Shown here: positions 23,694 through 34,292 of the stretch, piece by piece
Numbering within the stretch: the stretch's first letter is position 1
Layout: every line of letters starts with the position of its first letter
NCBI GenBank assembly: GCA_963921935.1
Contig: OY998184.1
Location: 31,939,256 to 32,003,255 of the forward strand
DNA from: Galeruca laticollis
Lineage: Eukaryota > Arthropoda > Insecta > Coleoptera > Chrysomelidae
Length of the DNA: 64,000 nucleotides
Reading direction: 5' to 3'
Notes under the pieces: model-generated
Database searches by the model: none
What the model was told of the DNA's origin: nothing
What the model saw: only the letters and a program-made list of their open reading frames with translations
Position numbers and translations under genes: made by a program

Positions 23694-24397
23694 TAGTGCC
23701 CGTCTAAAGTCTCCCCCCCCCCCAATCTATTTCATGAATCATAGCACTTAAATCAATAATCGTTTGGGTTCCTGAAATAGGGTACAAATGCAACGTTTTT
23801 GATAATATTTCGTGACGTCTTCATTCAAAATGGCGAACTGCCGCCATTGTGTAAGATAATTTTATATGGGATCATATGGCAAGTAATAACTCATTTGAAT
23901 ACTCTTTCCAAGTCTTGTTCAACGACACCATCACCCAGTTGCTCATTAAGAACAGATAAACGTGTTCAGTAGTCGCTTGGATATGTCTTACAGAAAATCT
24001 CAATTTTGACAGTAGTACGATGCTAATGTCAAAAATGAACCGATGAATAGATCAATGACACACGAAATATCCTAGCGATCAATGAACACGTTCGTCTTTT
24101 CTAAATGAGCAACTGGGTTGGAATCCACAAATAAGTAGAAATAGTTTGATCGTAACGGTTTCGTTGAACAGGACTTGGAACGAGCATTCAAACGAGGTAT
24201 TACTTGCCATATGATCCCATTTAAAATTATGTTACAAAATGGCGGCCGTCCGCCATTTTAAATGATGACGTCACGAAATACTCACAAAAACGTTACATTT
24301 GTACCCTATTTTAGGCAACCCAAACAAATATTGATTTAAGTTTTATGGTTCACGAAATAGATAGGGGGGGGGGGAGACTTTAGATAGACGGGCACTG
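23694..24397. mobile_element. 704-bp foldback MITE with mirrored poly-C tracts
   Basis: The two halves are near-complete inverted copies: (T/C)AGTGCCCGTCTA at 23694 and its complement ending at 24397. A run of about a dozen C/G lies just inside each end, and the shared arms run about 300 bp (ATGGGATCATATGGCAAGTA at about 23870 and again, inverted, near 24210). It is flanked by TATA at 23690-23693 and 24398-24401. It lies within the pogo-like III transposase. The amino acids on either side (VILKHY and IKFTHSS) are contiguous in relatives, so the insertion point is exact. No coding capacity. Its superfamily is not recognised. Confidence 0.85.
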
Positions 24398-24401
24398 TAT
24401 A

Positions 24402-25050
24402 ATGCTTGAGAATCACACAAAAAAGTTCACTCGTCATCCAGCCGGATTCTTGACACAAGCTCAATGCTCCAGCTGGCTTCAACTTACTTCTTGCAAAAAT
24501 CAAAGCTGGTGGTACAAAATTACCTATTGGATTCATGGCGCAAACTATAGTAGTGTTGGCCCTCCGTTCTGCACTCGTAATAGCAGCAACCTTTTTTCTC
24601 CCTTTTGTAGCCATTATTTATTGCGGCTGTTGAACCGTGGAAAGCGCGGACTCGTCCAAAAATTTCTTAACTTGCGGCCTATTGAATATCTGCGCACGAG
24701 CCGCTGATGCGGCTGCGTGAGTTCTAAGTGAAATATCTGGGTTACGTTCCCTGAAGCTCAAAAGCCAATCCCAACCAGCGCTATTTTTATTTTAATAAAT
24801 CGGTGGGCTAACTCCTTCTTTCGTGTTTAACCCAAACATGCACGTTTCCAACTTTTTATATGTTCCACTATTTCGCGCTCAAGTTCTTCAGAAAATGTAC
24901 GTTGAAAAGTGTTGCTTGAGGTACACCATATCTTCTAGAGGCTGCCAACCAACCCATATCACCGTTTGTCACTGTTTCAATAGCCTCCCGCATGCTCACT
25001 TCGCTCTAGTTTTGACGAAGCGATTTTCTCGTGTATTAACGAACCCATAT
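24402..25050 (-). pseudogene. Pogo-like III transposase, N-terminal part
   Basis: From 25050 downward: psq HTH (REAIETVTNGDMGWLAASRR and YGVPQATLF), CENPB-type block (AGWDWLLSFRERNPDISLRT), then RPQVKKFLDESALSTVQQPQ, a TAA stop, and MATKGRKKVAAITSAERR, VCAMNPIGNFVPPALIF, GWMTSELFCVILKHY ending at the MITE. The FLDES motif carries the first catalytic Asp, but the usual ~20 residues between KKF and the DE motif are missing, so a small deletion is likely. Stop and frameshifts mark it as non-functional. Confidence 0.75.
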
Positions 25051-25464
25051 TATCTGAAATAAAAATAAAAATGTACTTCAACCTAAAATGACATTATACC
25101 CCAACAATGATTTCTAGGAAATAATTAAAACATATATATTTTAAAAGCACAAATCGAAAGTTTAACTACACTAAAATAAGGAGAAAAGTCACATTGCTTA
25201 GCTGTACTAAGCCAACTTATTGTACCACATAAATTGCTATAGCCGAATTAGGTGACCGTACAAATATTTTCTTGAGTCGAGAAAAACGACTTTCTGAGAT
25301 TCGACGAAGACCCGTGCGGTTTGTCGCACTGAATAAACTAGACTGAGATCACGGATGAAGAACGTTTGCAATTAGGTATTTAGGGCGGCGTTGTCACTTC
25401 TCATAGAAGCAATATGGCCAATATGTCATTTTACCCGAGTATGTCATTTTAGGCCAGTTTCCCC

Positions 25465-27813
25465 TATATGTCATGTGGACAGTTTTCGAGAAATTGGACT
25501 GTCAAAACGTCGTGAGATACTCTGTATAATAAAAACTGTTGAATCAACTGACCCAAATTTCATGTTACGAAACGTCATTGAAAAATTTGTCGAAAAAGTA
25601 ACTTTTTATTATTTAATTCGTAAAACGTTTACTGCCCTTACTGACTCATCATATTTGAGCACGCTATTTAAACTAGGATTCATAAGATTCAAGCAATACG
25701 TTCGAAAATCTAAGGCAAATATTTCGAAACTGACCTAAAATATCATCATTTGAACAATATAAAATAACTGCGATATCACTGGATTCACGAGCTTCTCTTA
25801 AGAACTTCTTATATAATATTGTCGTTATATTTTTCTTTGTAAGAAATAAGAACATTCGAATCAATTATTTTCATTATCACTTGCATTCAATAATGAAAAT
25901 ATTTCTGGTATTTAGGAATTATCAAGTTTTCCAGTCTATTACACAAACTCATCTTAACTGAAATCATTTCTACAGTTTTCAATTTAACCCGTTAAAATCA
26001 CATAGTAAACTAACTCTATTATATTCAACCAATGACAAAATAACGGAAGTACATGGTGGAACTACTAAATGGAGCAAATCTATTATTCTAATAATTATAT
26101 AAACATTAAGATTCTGGCCCGTATTCAATCCTCTAGAAGTAGTGTTAATCATTACTCTATTGTTCTCTGTTGGCTTCTAATTTAAGGAGCTATTCCTTAG
26201 TGGCGCCGAAAAAAATGGAGAGAGACATGTTCTATGACGATTTTGTGAGAAAGTGTTTTTTTATGAAATGTATGAAAGTTTAATAGAAGTTGACCCTGAT
26301 ATAGAACTTATTTCCTCTTCAGGGCTGGGGTTGGGTGTCATTAACATTGGAACTTTTCGTGCTGTGCGACGCTTGTGTGGATGAAGTAGAATTATAAAAA
26401 GTGTCAAGGAATGGGAATTCCTTGGAGTGTTTAGGAAGTGGGATTTCGTAGAAAAGTGACTAGTAGGCAGACATCGATTTGTGATGGTGGATTGTGTTAA
26501 AAGTTACTTGGAGGTAGGAGGCGAGGTATTTAAAACTGTCTGGAATTGTTATTGATTGAAAGGTGGGAGGATGATGACCACAAATCTGCAAATTCCACAA
26601 GCGAAGACGACGAACCACGCTACCTTGCAGTCCACATTGATACCTCCAACGTCTTCAAATATTTTAAAGTGATTAAAGTAATAAGGGATAAGACTTGGAA
26701 TTTAAATCCAGAATTTAAACAGCATTCTCTCGGTTAATGGCAAAAATTTGTATTAGAAGTGAATAGGAAGCGTGGTATATAAAAATGTGTGTGTGTGGGG
26801 GGGGGGGGGGGTTAAACAATTATAACAATCAAACAAAGAGAAGGCGGGTACAGCTGCGGCTCTATTATTCCCTGTCGTCGGCCATTTGGCTGGGAAATAA
26901 ATTCTCCAGGTCACAGAAAAACCGCAGAAAACCCACAACACCGAGGAAGGGTGGGTGATGAGGGTTGGCTGATTTTACGTATATTAGGTTTGGGATGATC
27001 TGATTGGTATGGGGGAGTTGTCGAGGTAGATTAGGTGAATTTCGGGAAGGTTTTGATAGACTGTTGTTATATCATGAATAGAATTATTTCTATACTATAT
27101 CTTCACATAGATATCTGGTCATTTATTCCAAAAATCGAACGTTATGTACATATTGATCCAATACAATATAAAAATAAACAATTGACAAATCATTGATGAA
27201 TAAACATTAGTGTACTTTATTTATTAATATTTTTAATATTTAATCTGCTCAAATTCACTTTAAGACCATTTACTATAATAATTTGCTAGCTAGAATAACA
27301 CTAAACAATTTTAAACTTTGATTCAAGGTTAAAGTCAAATGTCAAATACATATTACATACAATAACCAACAATATGCCACTAAAAATTACCAAAAAAGTG
27401 TTCAAAGAAACTTCATTTTGACACTGTAAGCAATGTTATTATGAAGTCCCTTCAATACGCGAAATATAAAAAAATACTTTTGCAATAGCTGATTGTATGT
27501 GAAATATTTTATCGTTTTCAAAAATAACATATCTAAAATTTCCGTTGTCCTCATTCACTGGACATTCTGTACATACAATTTATCAATGGAAATATGGAAT
27601 TTACTAATTCGAATAATCAAACTCAATTCAGATTCTATTGGTCACTTTTCTGGTGATTCTATTCATATTTCTAGTATGCCAGTTATCGTAGTTATTTTTA
27701 AGCAGATATGCATTTCAACCAAAATTCTCTTTAACACGCAAGTTTATTAACCTTATTGAAATAACTAATACATTTCACAAAACGACTTATTGTCTCATGT
27801 CTCGTTGTTTCAG
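25465..27813. other. Intron remainder, no recognised gene
   Basis: No transposon core recognised. A (GT)n(G)n run lies at about 26786-26810. Between 26150 and 27060 the base composition is G-richer than its surroundings, with short open frames, suggesting an old unclassified insertion. The last ~700 bp are plain AT-rich intron. Confidence 0.45.
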
Positions 27814-28204
27814 ATATCATCAACTTCACCTTAAAAAAGCGGAAGACGTCGATTACTACAGTAATTACCCTAATAACTTGGAAAGCAGCGAAACTGTTAC
27901 CCTATCAAAAGAAAACAGGAAGACACCCGAACTATTTACAAGTAACGTAAACAATATGTTGATAGAGGATAGATTAGACCAATTAGAAACAATTCTACCA
28001 CATTATACTCGCAGGAGGACGTACGAAACGTCGACTATAACAGTGACGAAAGTTTTGAGCAATAGAAAGAAAATGGCGACATTACTGGCGAAAAATTGCA
28101 TTCCTTACGGATTTGATTTGTGCGAATCCACAACGAGAAAAAGGCAATCGAAAGTAGCTAAGCTTACAAATGATTCGGCAGAGGAGCGTTATTATTTCGG
28201 ATAA
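27814..28204 (+). CDS. Secreted Cys-containing host protein, exon 2
   Basis: Begins after TTGTTTCAG with A completing the Arg codon split from exon 1, then YHQLHLKKAEDVDYYSNYPN. It carries a second copy of the exon 1 layout: a Thr/Val-rich strand (STITVTKVL, about 28032-28058) followed by CIPYGFDLC. It ends with basic TTRKRQ and YYFG before TAA at 28202. Each exon thus encodes one strand-plus-cysteine-pair unit (C-x9-C and C-x7-C), suggesting an internal duplication or one domain split by the intron. Acidic and glutamine/serine residues between 27840 and 27980 look like a linker. No stops or shifts in either exon, unlike almost everything around, which supports selection. Function unknown. 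Confidence 0.7.
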
Positions 28205-28212
28205 ATTTGTTA

Positions 28213-28650
28213 TAGTCAAAGTAGATTAAATCAAAATTTTGAGCGGAGGTCTTGAATTTTTGACATAATTTTCTTTGAAGTATCAACAAACGAAACATAC
28301 ATGTAATTCTGATTCAACCCCCCGTAAAGGAGTTGAAAAGAAATAAGCTGTTTTTTTGTCAATTACGCAAAAACTCTTGGAATTATTTAAAAAAGTATTT
28401 AACAAAAAATGTAGTTCTTTGAATTTTCCACCGAAAGGATCTTTATAATTTTTCCCCAAGTGACATGAGGGTGGATAAAAGGTAAGGGATGATAACTTAA
28501 ACTTTAACTGATTATAACTAATAAAAAAATTGATGTATTTGAAAAAAAAATTTGTAATTACTCAGTGCACCGTGAACTTTTATTTGAGATATTTTTTTAT
28601 TTGTTCATAACAAAGTAATAATAACAATTTTCAATATCCAATTTGAAAAG
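28213..28650 (+). repeat. Dispersed repeat, copy 1 (inverted partner at 36875)
   Basis: About 430 bp starting AGTAGATTAAATCAAA and including CAAGTGACAT(G)AGGGTGGATAA and GTAATTACTCAG. The reverse complement of 37310-36875 follows it block for block with a few small indels, the same phrases occurring at 37290, 37140 and 37040. It starts within about 10 bp of the host stop codon, so it may supply the 3'UTR. No coding capacity or terminal repeats seen. Confidence 0.8.
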
Positions 28651-28689
28651 AGAAACTAAGGAAAGCGAAGCAAGAGATACAGGAACTTA

Positions 28690-30080
28690 AACTCGGGGTT
28701 GACTCATCAGAAAAATAATGTAGTGGTCACAGGACAAAAAATCAATACTTGTGATCCAGAAATTATTAAAAAGAAAATGGAAAATTTATTGGTACAAACT
28801 CTGGAAATTCGAATAGGAATTAGGACTGCAGCGAAATTAGGAGAGAAAATATGTCAAGTGGAAAACGAGAATGAAAAAAATAAAATCATACAAAAGAAGT
28901 CTAAACTGAAGAATTATAAAGGAAGAATTTTCATAAGAAAATATCTATGTTCCTTCAACGGAAATGAAAACACAAGAAGACATAAAGAAAAAAGCATGGG
29001 AAGCAAGGAGTGAAGGTAAGGCAGTCAAATTGGGGTTATGGAAACTGGTGATAGTTTGATTCCGAAGCATGGAGGTGGAGCAGGAAGGAGGGGAAACTGG
29101 AGCAGAAAACGAACTAGGAGCAGTACAGGTTGAAGTATCTAATGATGCCGGAACAATCGCTATGCATAAGGTAACAAATAAGATGAAGGACAAAAATAAA
29201 AATAATATAATTAAAATTGGAAGTTGGAGGTAGATTCGAAATAGGATCACTAAAAAACTTAGATAACGTCATGAAGCGATATAAAATAGATATCTTGGCC
29301 TCGCAGGAAACTAAACTAAAAGGCGAAGAAATCATAGACTTAGACAGATATTACTTCTTCAAGAGCGGAGAGATAGACATGATGGAGAGTACGGGCTTTT
29401 TAGTAAACATATAGATGCAACATTTGGAAGTTGACTTCGAAGCCATCTCGACTAAGAATGAGGGATAAGTTCAGAAAACGAAGCTTACTTAATGTGCATA
29501 CACCATCGGAGGACAAAACCCCAGAAATAAAGAATGAATTTTATGAGAAAGATGACGGGTTATATAATAGAATTCCCGAATATATTACATTTTTTTTAGG
29601 TTATTTCACTGTAAAGGTAGGGAACGGAATAGTGTACAGATGCGAATGTTGGATATTTAATAGAAAGGACGAAGACAAAATAAACAGATGGAAAAGAAGA
29701 GTGCTTAGGAAAACCTTCGGAGGGGCAAAGGCGGAAAGCAGAAGCTGGAGAAGAAGAGTGAATATCAAGTTAACTTAACTACATGGGAAACCGAAATTTG
29801 GCGGGCTGAAAGGTAAACTAGGGTGGTTGGGCCATGTTGTAAGAATGCCTGCAGCAAGGTGAGCCAAAAATGTGCTAGCGAGAGGAAGAGGGCATTGTAG
29901 GTGAGATAGACCCAGATGAAAGTAGAATCAAGCCTGCGAGGAGGATCTATGAAGTATGGAGGTGACGAACTGGCGAGTAACAGCTACTGATAGAAAAAGG
30001 TGGAGAGAATTTATTGAAGAAGTCTTAAGCCATGGGTTTCTAGCGCCTGAAGAGCTAATGTATATATTTGCAATATTTAT
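28690..30080 (+). pseudogene. LINE with ORF1 and internally deleted ORF2 (RTE-like)
   Basis: ORF1-type start: KNNVVVTGQKINTCDPEIIK and LEIRIGIRTAAKLGEKICQV (28699-29013). The ORF2 endonuclease follows in other frames: YEIGALKNLDNVM-like text around 29225, then KRYKIDILASQETKLKGEEI (Asp and Glu of the AP endonuclease) and FFKSGEIDMMESTGFLV, then RLRMRDKFRKRSLLNVHTPS. The frame then jumps from ITFFLGYFTVKVG directly to the C-terminal CECWIFNRKDEDKINRWKRR and LGWLGHVVRMP, so the reverse transcriptase is deleted. It ends in a TATATTTGC/ATTTATT tail near 30080. Clade given as RTE-like from ORF1 and tail style; other endonuclease LINE clades are possible. Confidence 0.65.
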
Positions 30081-30262
30081 TTTTAATATTAATCCTAAAT
30101 TTAATATTTATAATTGCGAAAAAAACTGAAACACTGCAACACCCAATAATTAATTTGAACTCTTATTTTTTCTTGGAAATTCATTCCATGTTTTGATAAT
30201 TATAATCATCAATGTCTTTAAATCAACTTATTTATATTAATTTCAGGTGATATCATTTAAAC

Positions 30263-31187
30263 ATGGATCCAGTTATAGTATGCAGTATTTGTGGCAATAT
30301 ATTAAATAACAGCATTAAAATCATTGTTTCTGTCAAAGACAAGCTTTTGGAAAAATTTATTGCTGAGAACATTGAAAAGAATGATATATAAATTGAATTG
30401 TGCGGAATATTTGAAGTTTTTTTTTCATGGAAGTTTTATCTTCAGTCAGGCTCTTCGGGTGCTAAAAAACCAAAGCTATCACAATTACCTCTTTATTCAT
30501 CATCTATCACAGAATCAACTTCACCATCTGTGTCAACTCCTCCGACAAATTTTAATTTCACTAGCCTCAGTTTCTTTTGTGAGAAGGTATTAGATCGTAC
30601 ACATAAACGTGTTTGTAACATATCTGAAAAGTGAAAACAATTATGACTATAGCAACAATTTGATGAATCGAATAGAAAATGTGTGCTTAGTTGACCGCAC
30701 AGCAGCTTACCATTTCAACTGTTTCCGAAACTTTAACAGGCCTGTAAATTAACCAAAAAGGTTCACCTTAAAGGAACATACAAACAGATTATTCAAACAA
30801 GTTTGCAAACACATTGAAGAAAGTTGTCGATATCAATTTAGTTCACGAGAGCCGAATGGAATAATGGACGATAATCCTGTGAGTAACTTCGACTTATTTC
30901 GGATGATGAAAGAAAATTACAATGACGATATATTTATATCATATAATCAAGGTAAAGAACCTATTATCTACTATAAAACTTTTGATATCTCGAAAATTGG
31001 TGATGGTGATTATATTAAAAATAGTCTTTATTGCTGCTTCTGGTTCCCTAATTACAACAAGCTAAAAATAATACAAAAATGTGAAGTGCCGATGGTCTGG
31101 CAATCTTTAGCGAAGTTGTGTGTCTCTTCATGTTTTCATGGTTCCTTGCTCCAGGAGCATTATCCGTATGTTATGATTTACGAATAA
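30263..31187 (+). pseudogene. Unrecognised Cys-rich reading frame, broken
   Basis: An ATG at 30263 opens MDPVIVCSICGNILNNSIKI with a C-x2-C pair and stops at 30390. Shifted frames continue with SGAKKPKLSQLPLYSSS, FFCEKVLDRTHKRVCNISEK and, around 30700-30830, FQLFPKL/HFNCFRN-like and KEHTNRLFKQ-like text. The final block (30864-31187) reads MDDNPVSNFDLFRMMKENYN and DDIFISYNQGKEPIIYYKTF. The pattern of paired cysteines plus a charged helical C-terminal block resembles insect transposon-associated proteins, but I cannot name the family. At least four frameshifts or stops. It ends where the Jockey-like LINE begins. Confidence 0.4.
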
Positions 31188-31604
31188 CTTTGTTCCTAAC
31201 ATAAGTTTGACTCCTCGCATCTTTCGGTTGGGTATTCCCTAAAAACCGGATGAAAAACGGGGTTTCAAAATTGAAACGGGGAATTTATATTTCGAGAAGG
31301 CAACATGGTTTCTAATAGTTTGTTAGGAGTATTGTTTTTGTGCATAAGGGGTGCTACGGCACAGTTGTATGACTGCACCGATAGTCTCCCCTATGAGGAA
31401 AAAGGGTTCGGAGTTTTAAATAACCAAGTTATGTGATTAACGATCCATGCAGAAGCCTACACACCCACTGTCGCGGATGCCTTCGGCGCGATTTGCGTCT
31501 ATGAGTTTTCTACGAAGATCTTGTGGCAGACAGTAGTTATAAAAGTTTGCCGAGATTGTGTTTATAATGTCTTTAATGGTAGGTATGTTTGCTTTTTCAT
31601 GTAA

Positions 31605-34127
31605 CTAAGAGGTTTTTGGGAATTTTGGATAGATTGTGTTATGTTTAATCACCATTCTGAGACATTTGTTTTGTATTACCTGCAATGAGTGGAAGTTGTG
31701 TTGTGTACCAGTGTAACATATAGGGGCTGTGTATGTGAGTATGGGAAGAATAATTTGTTTGTAACTGAGTATTTTGTTTTGGCTTGAGAGTTTACTGTGG
31801 TTGCAAATGAGTGGGTAGAGTCTACCCATTGCAATCTTGGCCTTTTGTATTTGCTGTGCAATGTGCGCACTTGCGTTCGTGTTACTTTGCATTGTATATC
31901 CCAAGTATTTAACATTAATACTTGGGGCAATGAAATGACCGTCTACACAAAGCTGTTATTACAATGGGGAGGCTATTCTAGCTATTCTCCTGGGTAATAA
32001 ATACTCTGTTTTGGAGGCGTTTATAGCTAGTTTGTGTTTCTTAAAATAGGGAATAATTTCTGAGTTGATGTGTGTTTGTATAGTGTCGAGTGCGTGTTCA
32101 GGGTCCTTTGCAGATACTACAAAACACGTGTCGTAAGCGTACATGGCGGTTAATATTTGGGGTGTGGTTGGAAGATCGTGGATAAATATGGAGTATAAGA
32201 AAGGTGATAGTACCGATCCTTGAGGGACTTCGGCTTGGATGGAATATGGACCTGCCGTATGATCATAAATTTTTGCAAATAATTTCCTATTATTTACATA
32301 AGCATTGACTATTTTAATTAAGTAATTTGGTACTTTTAGTTTAATTAATTTGTAGATTAGCCCCTCGAACCATACGGAATCGAAGGCTTTCTGAATGTCT
32401 ATAGTTGCCATAATGGCCTCATTTTTATTCTGAAACCCTTTCCTAATATAATTGATAACCCTAATAATTTGTGCGACCGTATTGCTCGGGGGGAATAACA
32501 TTGTTTTTGTCCACAAAAGATTGTAGTCTTTTTAGGATTATTTTGTCTATCACCTTTGCTATGTTGTTTAAGAGGGATATTGGTCTATAGCTATCCACAT
32601 AACGAGAACAAGGTTCCTTATTCGCTTTGATAACGGGTATGATGTTGGATATCTTGAGCATATCGGGCTATTGGCCATTTTTAAGTATGTAATTTATAAT
32701 GTAGGTTAGTTGTACGATGGCTTTTTGGGATATTTTTTAACAATATGTTTGGATTGCCATCTATCCCTGGAGCTTTTTTGTTTTTTAATTGTCGAATTGT
32801 GTTATATGTTTCTGTGCAAGTTGCTAAGTTGTGTGTGTTAACTGTGTTTATTTGGTGTATATATTGCTGGACTGTGTGTATAATTAACTGTTTTATGAAG
32901 TTATTTTGGAAGTACTCTCCGAACTTTTCTGCGATGTTTTGCATATCTGTTATTGTTCCACCGTTATCTAAAATTTTTGTGATTGTTTTATTCTGATTTC
33001 TCAGTCTTCCTGAGATTTTCCACAACGAATTATCTCCAGGCTTTAAATTCATTAAGAATTTTTCACAGTCGATGTTCTTGTGAATTTTTATTTTCTCGTT
33101 TATTGAGTGACGATAGTGGTTAAGGAGAGTGTGATCCCCCTTACTTCTTGTACTTTGCCATTTTTTCCTTATTTTATTTTTCTCCCTTATAGTTTGTAGA
33201 ATATGATCTGGGAGGATGTTGTCTGCTTGTGTTACCGGTTTGGTTATTGTTGAATGCTTTCTAGCCTCTATTATTAAATTCTGTTAAGTTACTATTGTTT
33301 TGTTTAGTTCGTCTGTGTCCTCAATTTTATCGTTAATTTTAATATGTTTGTTTATATATTTTCTTAAATTTACCCAATTTGTGGTTTTATAATCATAAGT
33401 GTGATGTGAACGTTATGTCTTGCCTTTAAATGTATGAGTACCGGATCGTGGTCCGAGTTAAAGTCCTTTAGTGTTTTTATTTTTGGTAAATTACATGTTT
33501 TTACCAATGGCAAAATCAAGTGTGCTAGGGGATTGGTTTGCATAAGGAAAAAATATTGGGGTGTCTGTATGAAATATATTGCAGTCGAAATTATCGCAGA
33601 AGTTCAGTAGAGTACTTCCGTTTTTGTTGGGGTGCGTCAAGTAGGGATCCCACTGCGGATGTTTACAGTTGAGATCACCTACTATCAGCACTTTGTTTTA
33701 AGTTTTTGTAATATTATAAAAATCTTCAGCGTTTAATTCCCTTTTAGTCCCTAGGAGGATTATAAGCACCTACTAGTTTGATTTTATTGTCAAAAAGGAT
33801 TGCGATATGCTCAATTGAAGTTTTATTTTGTTGCAAGAGTTTGAAATTGATGTCTTTTCTGATTAGTAATGCAATACCGCCACCTTTGGCATCACCGGGG
33901 CGGTCTTGTCTAAGAAGACGATATTCTAAGTTTCTGAAATTAATTCATTCATTTGGTTTGAGAAACGTCTCGGTTAGAAAGAAAATATCGGGTTTATGAA
34001 TGTCGAGAAAGTGTCTGATTAAGTGGAGTTTGTTAAGTACACCTTGTACATTACAGAAAATTATTTTGAGGTTGTACGAGTATATTTTTTGAATTCCTGT
34101 TTTTCCACCTACCTGCCTAGATATCAT
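31605..34127 (-). pseudogene. Jockey-like ORF2: endonuclease and reverse transcriptase
   Basis: Blocks in order: endonuclease start NLKIIFCNVQGVLNKLHLIR, DIFFLTETFL (Glu), LIVGDLNCKHPQWDP (GDxN motif), PSTLDFAIG. The linker has NSLWKISGRLRNQNKTITKI. RT follows with LKNKKAPGIDG, NIIPVIKANKEP, YRPISLLNNIAKVIDKII, IMATIDIQKAFDSVWFEGLI, EVPQGSVLSPFLYSIFIHDL. The catalytic box reads MYAYDTCF instead of the usual YADD, so one catalytic Asp is replaced by Tyr. C-terminal ILSYKQIILPILTYTAPICY completes it. Frameshifts at about 33690, 33050, 32660, 32510 and 31950. Reverse transcriptase copies LINE RNA at the target site; this copy could not. Confidence 0.85.
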
Positions 34128-34292
34128 AGTTGTCTATGTGAGTTACAAAGTTATTGTAAATTGTAAACTCCTCCATTACGTTTCTGGCTTGCCGTATCTC
34201 TTGCAGGAGGTCTTGTAGAGCTCTGGCTAGTTCATCAAGGTTAACCAGCGTCTTGAGTTCCCTGAACATGTTGTTGACCTCTGTGAACTGGT

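Larger units (their letters stand above)
22362..25464 (-). mobile_element. Pogo-like element III
   Basis: Ends GGGGAAACT(A/G)GCCTAAAATG in inverted orientation at 22362 and 25464, each flanked by TA. The words AAAATGACAT or their complement recur near both ends (for example 22572, 25087, 25422, 25441), a subterminal repeat. The transposase is on the minus strand (22646-25050) and is itself split by a 704-bp foldback MITE. Without the MITE the element is about 2.4 kb, a normal size for its class. Confidence 0.88.
7092..27813 (+). other. Host intron, 20.7 kb, packed with transposons
   Basis: The donor GTAAAT at 7092 and acceptor TTGTTTCAG ending at 27813 bound an intron whose joining restores AG|A (Arg) and an open frame on both sides. 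It contains two complete pogo-like elements, a pogo-type transposase without resolved ends, a FLYWCH-MULE, three IS630/mariner transposase relics and a foldback MITE. The splice assignment is inferred from signals and phase only, with no transcript evidence. Confidence 0.65.

Noticed and set aside
23694..24397. Poly-C / poly-G runs as sequencing errors or G-quadruplex switches
   Set aside because: The two runs are mirror images within an inverted repeat, so they are better explained as part of the MITE ends.
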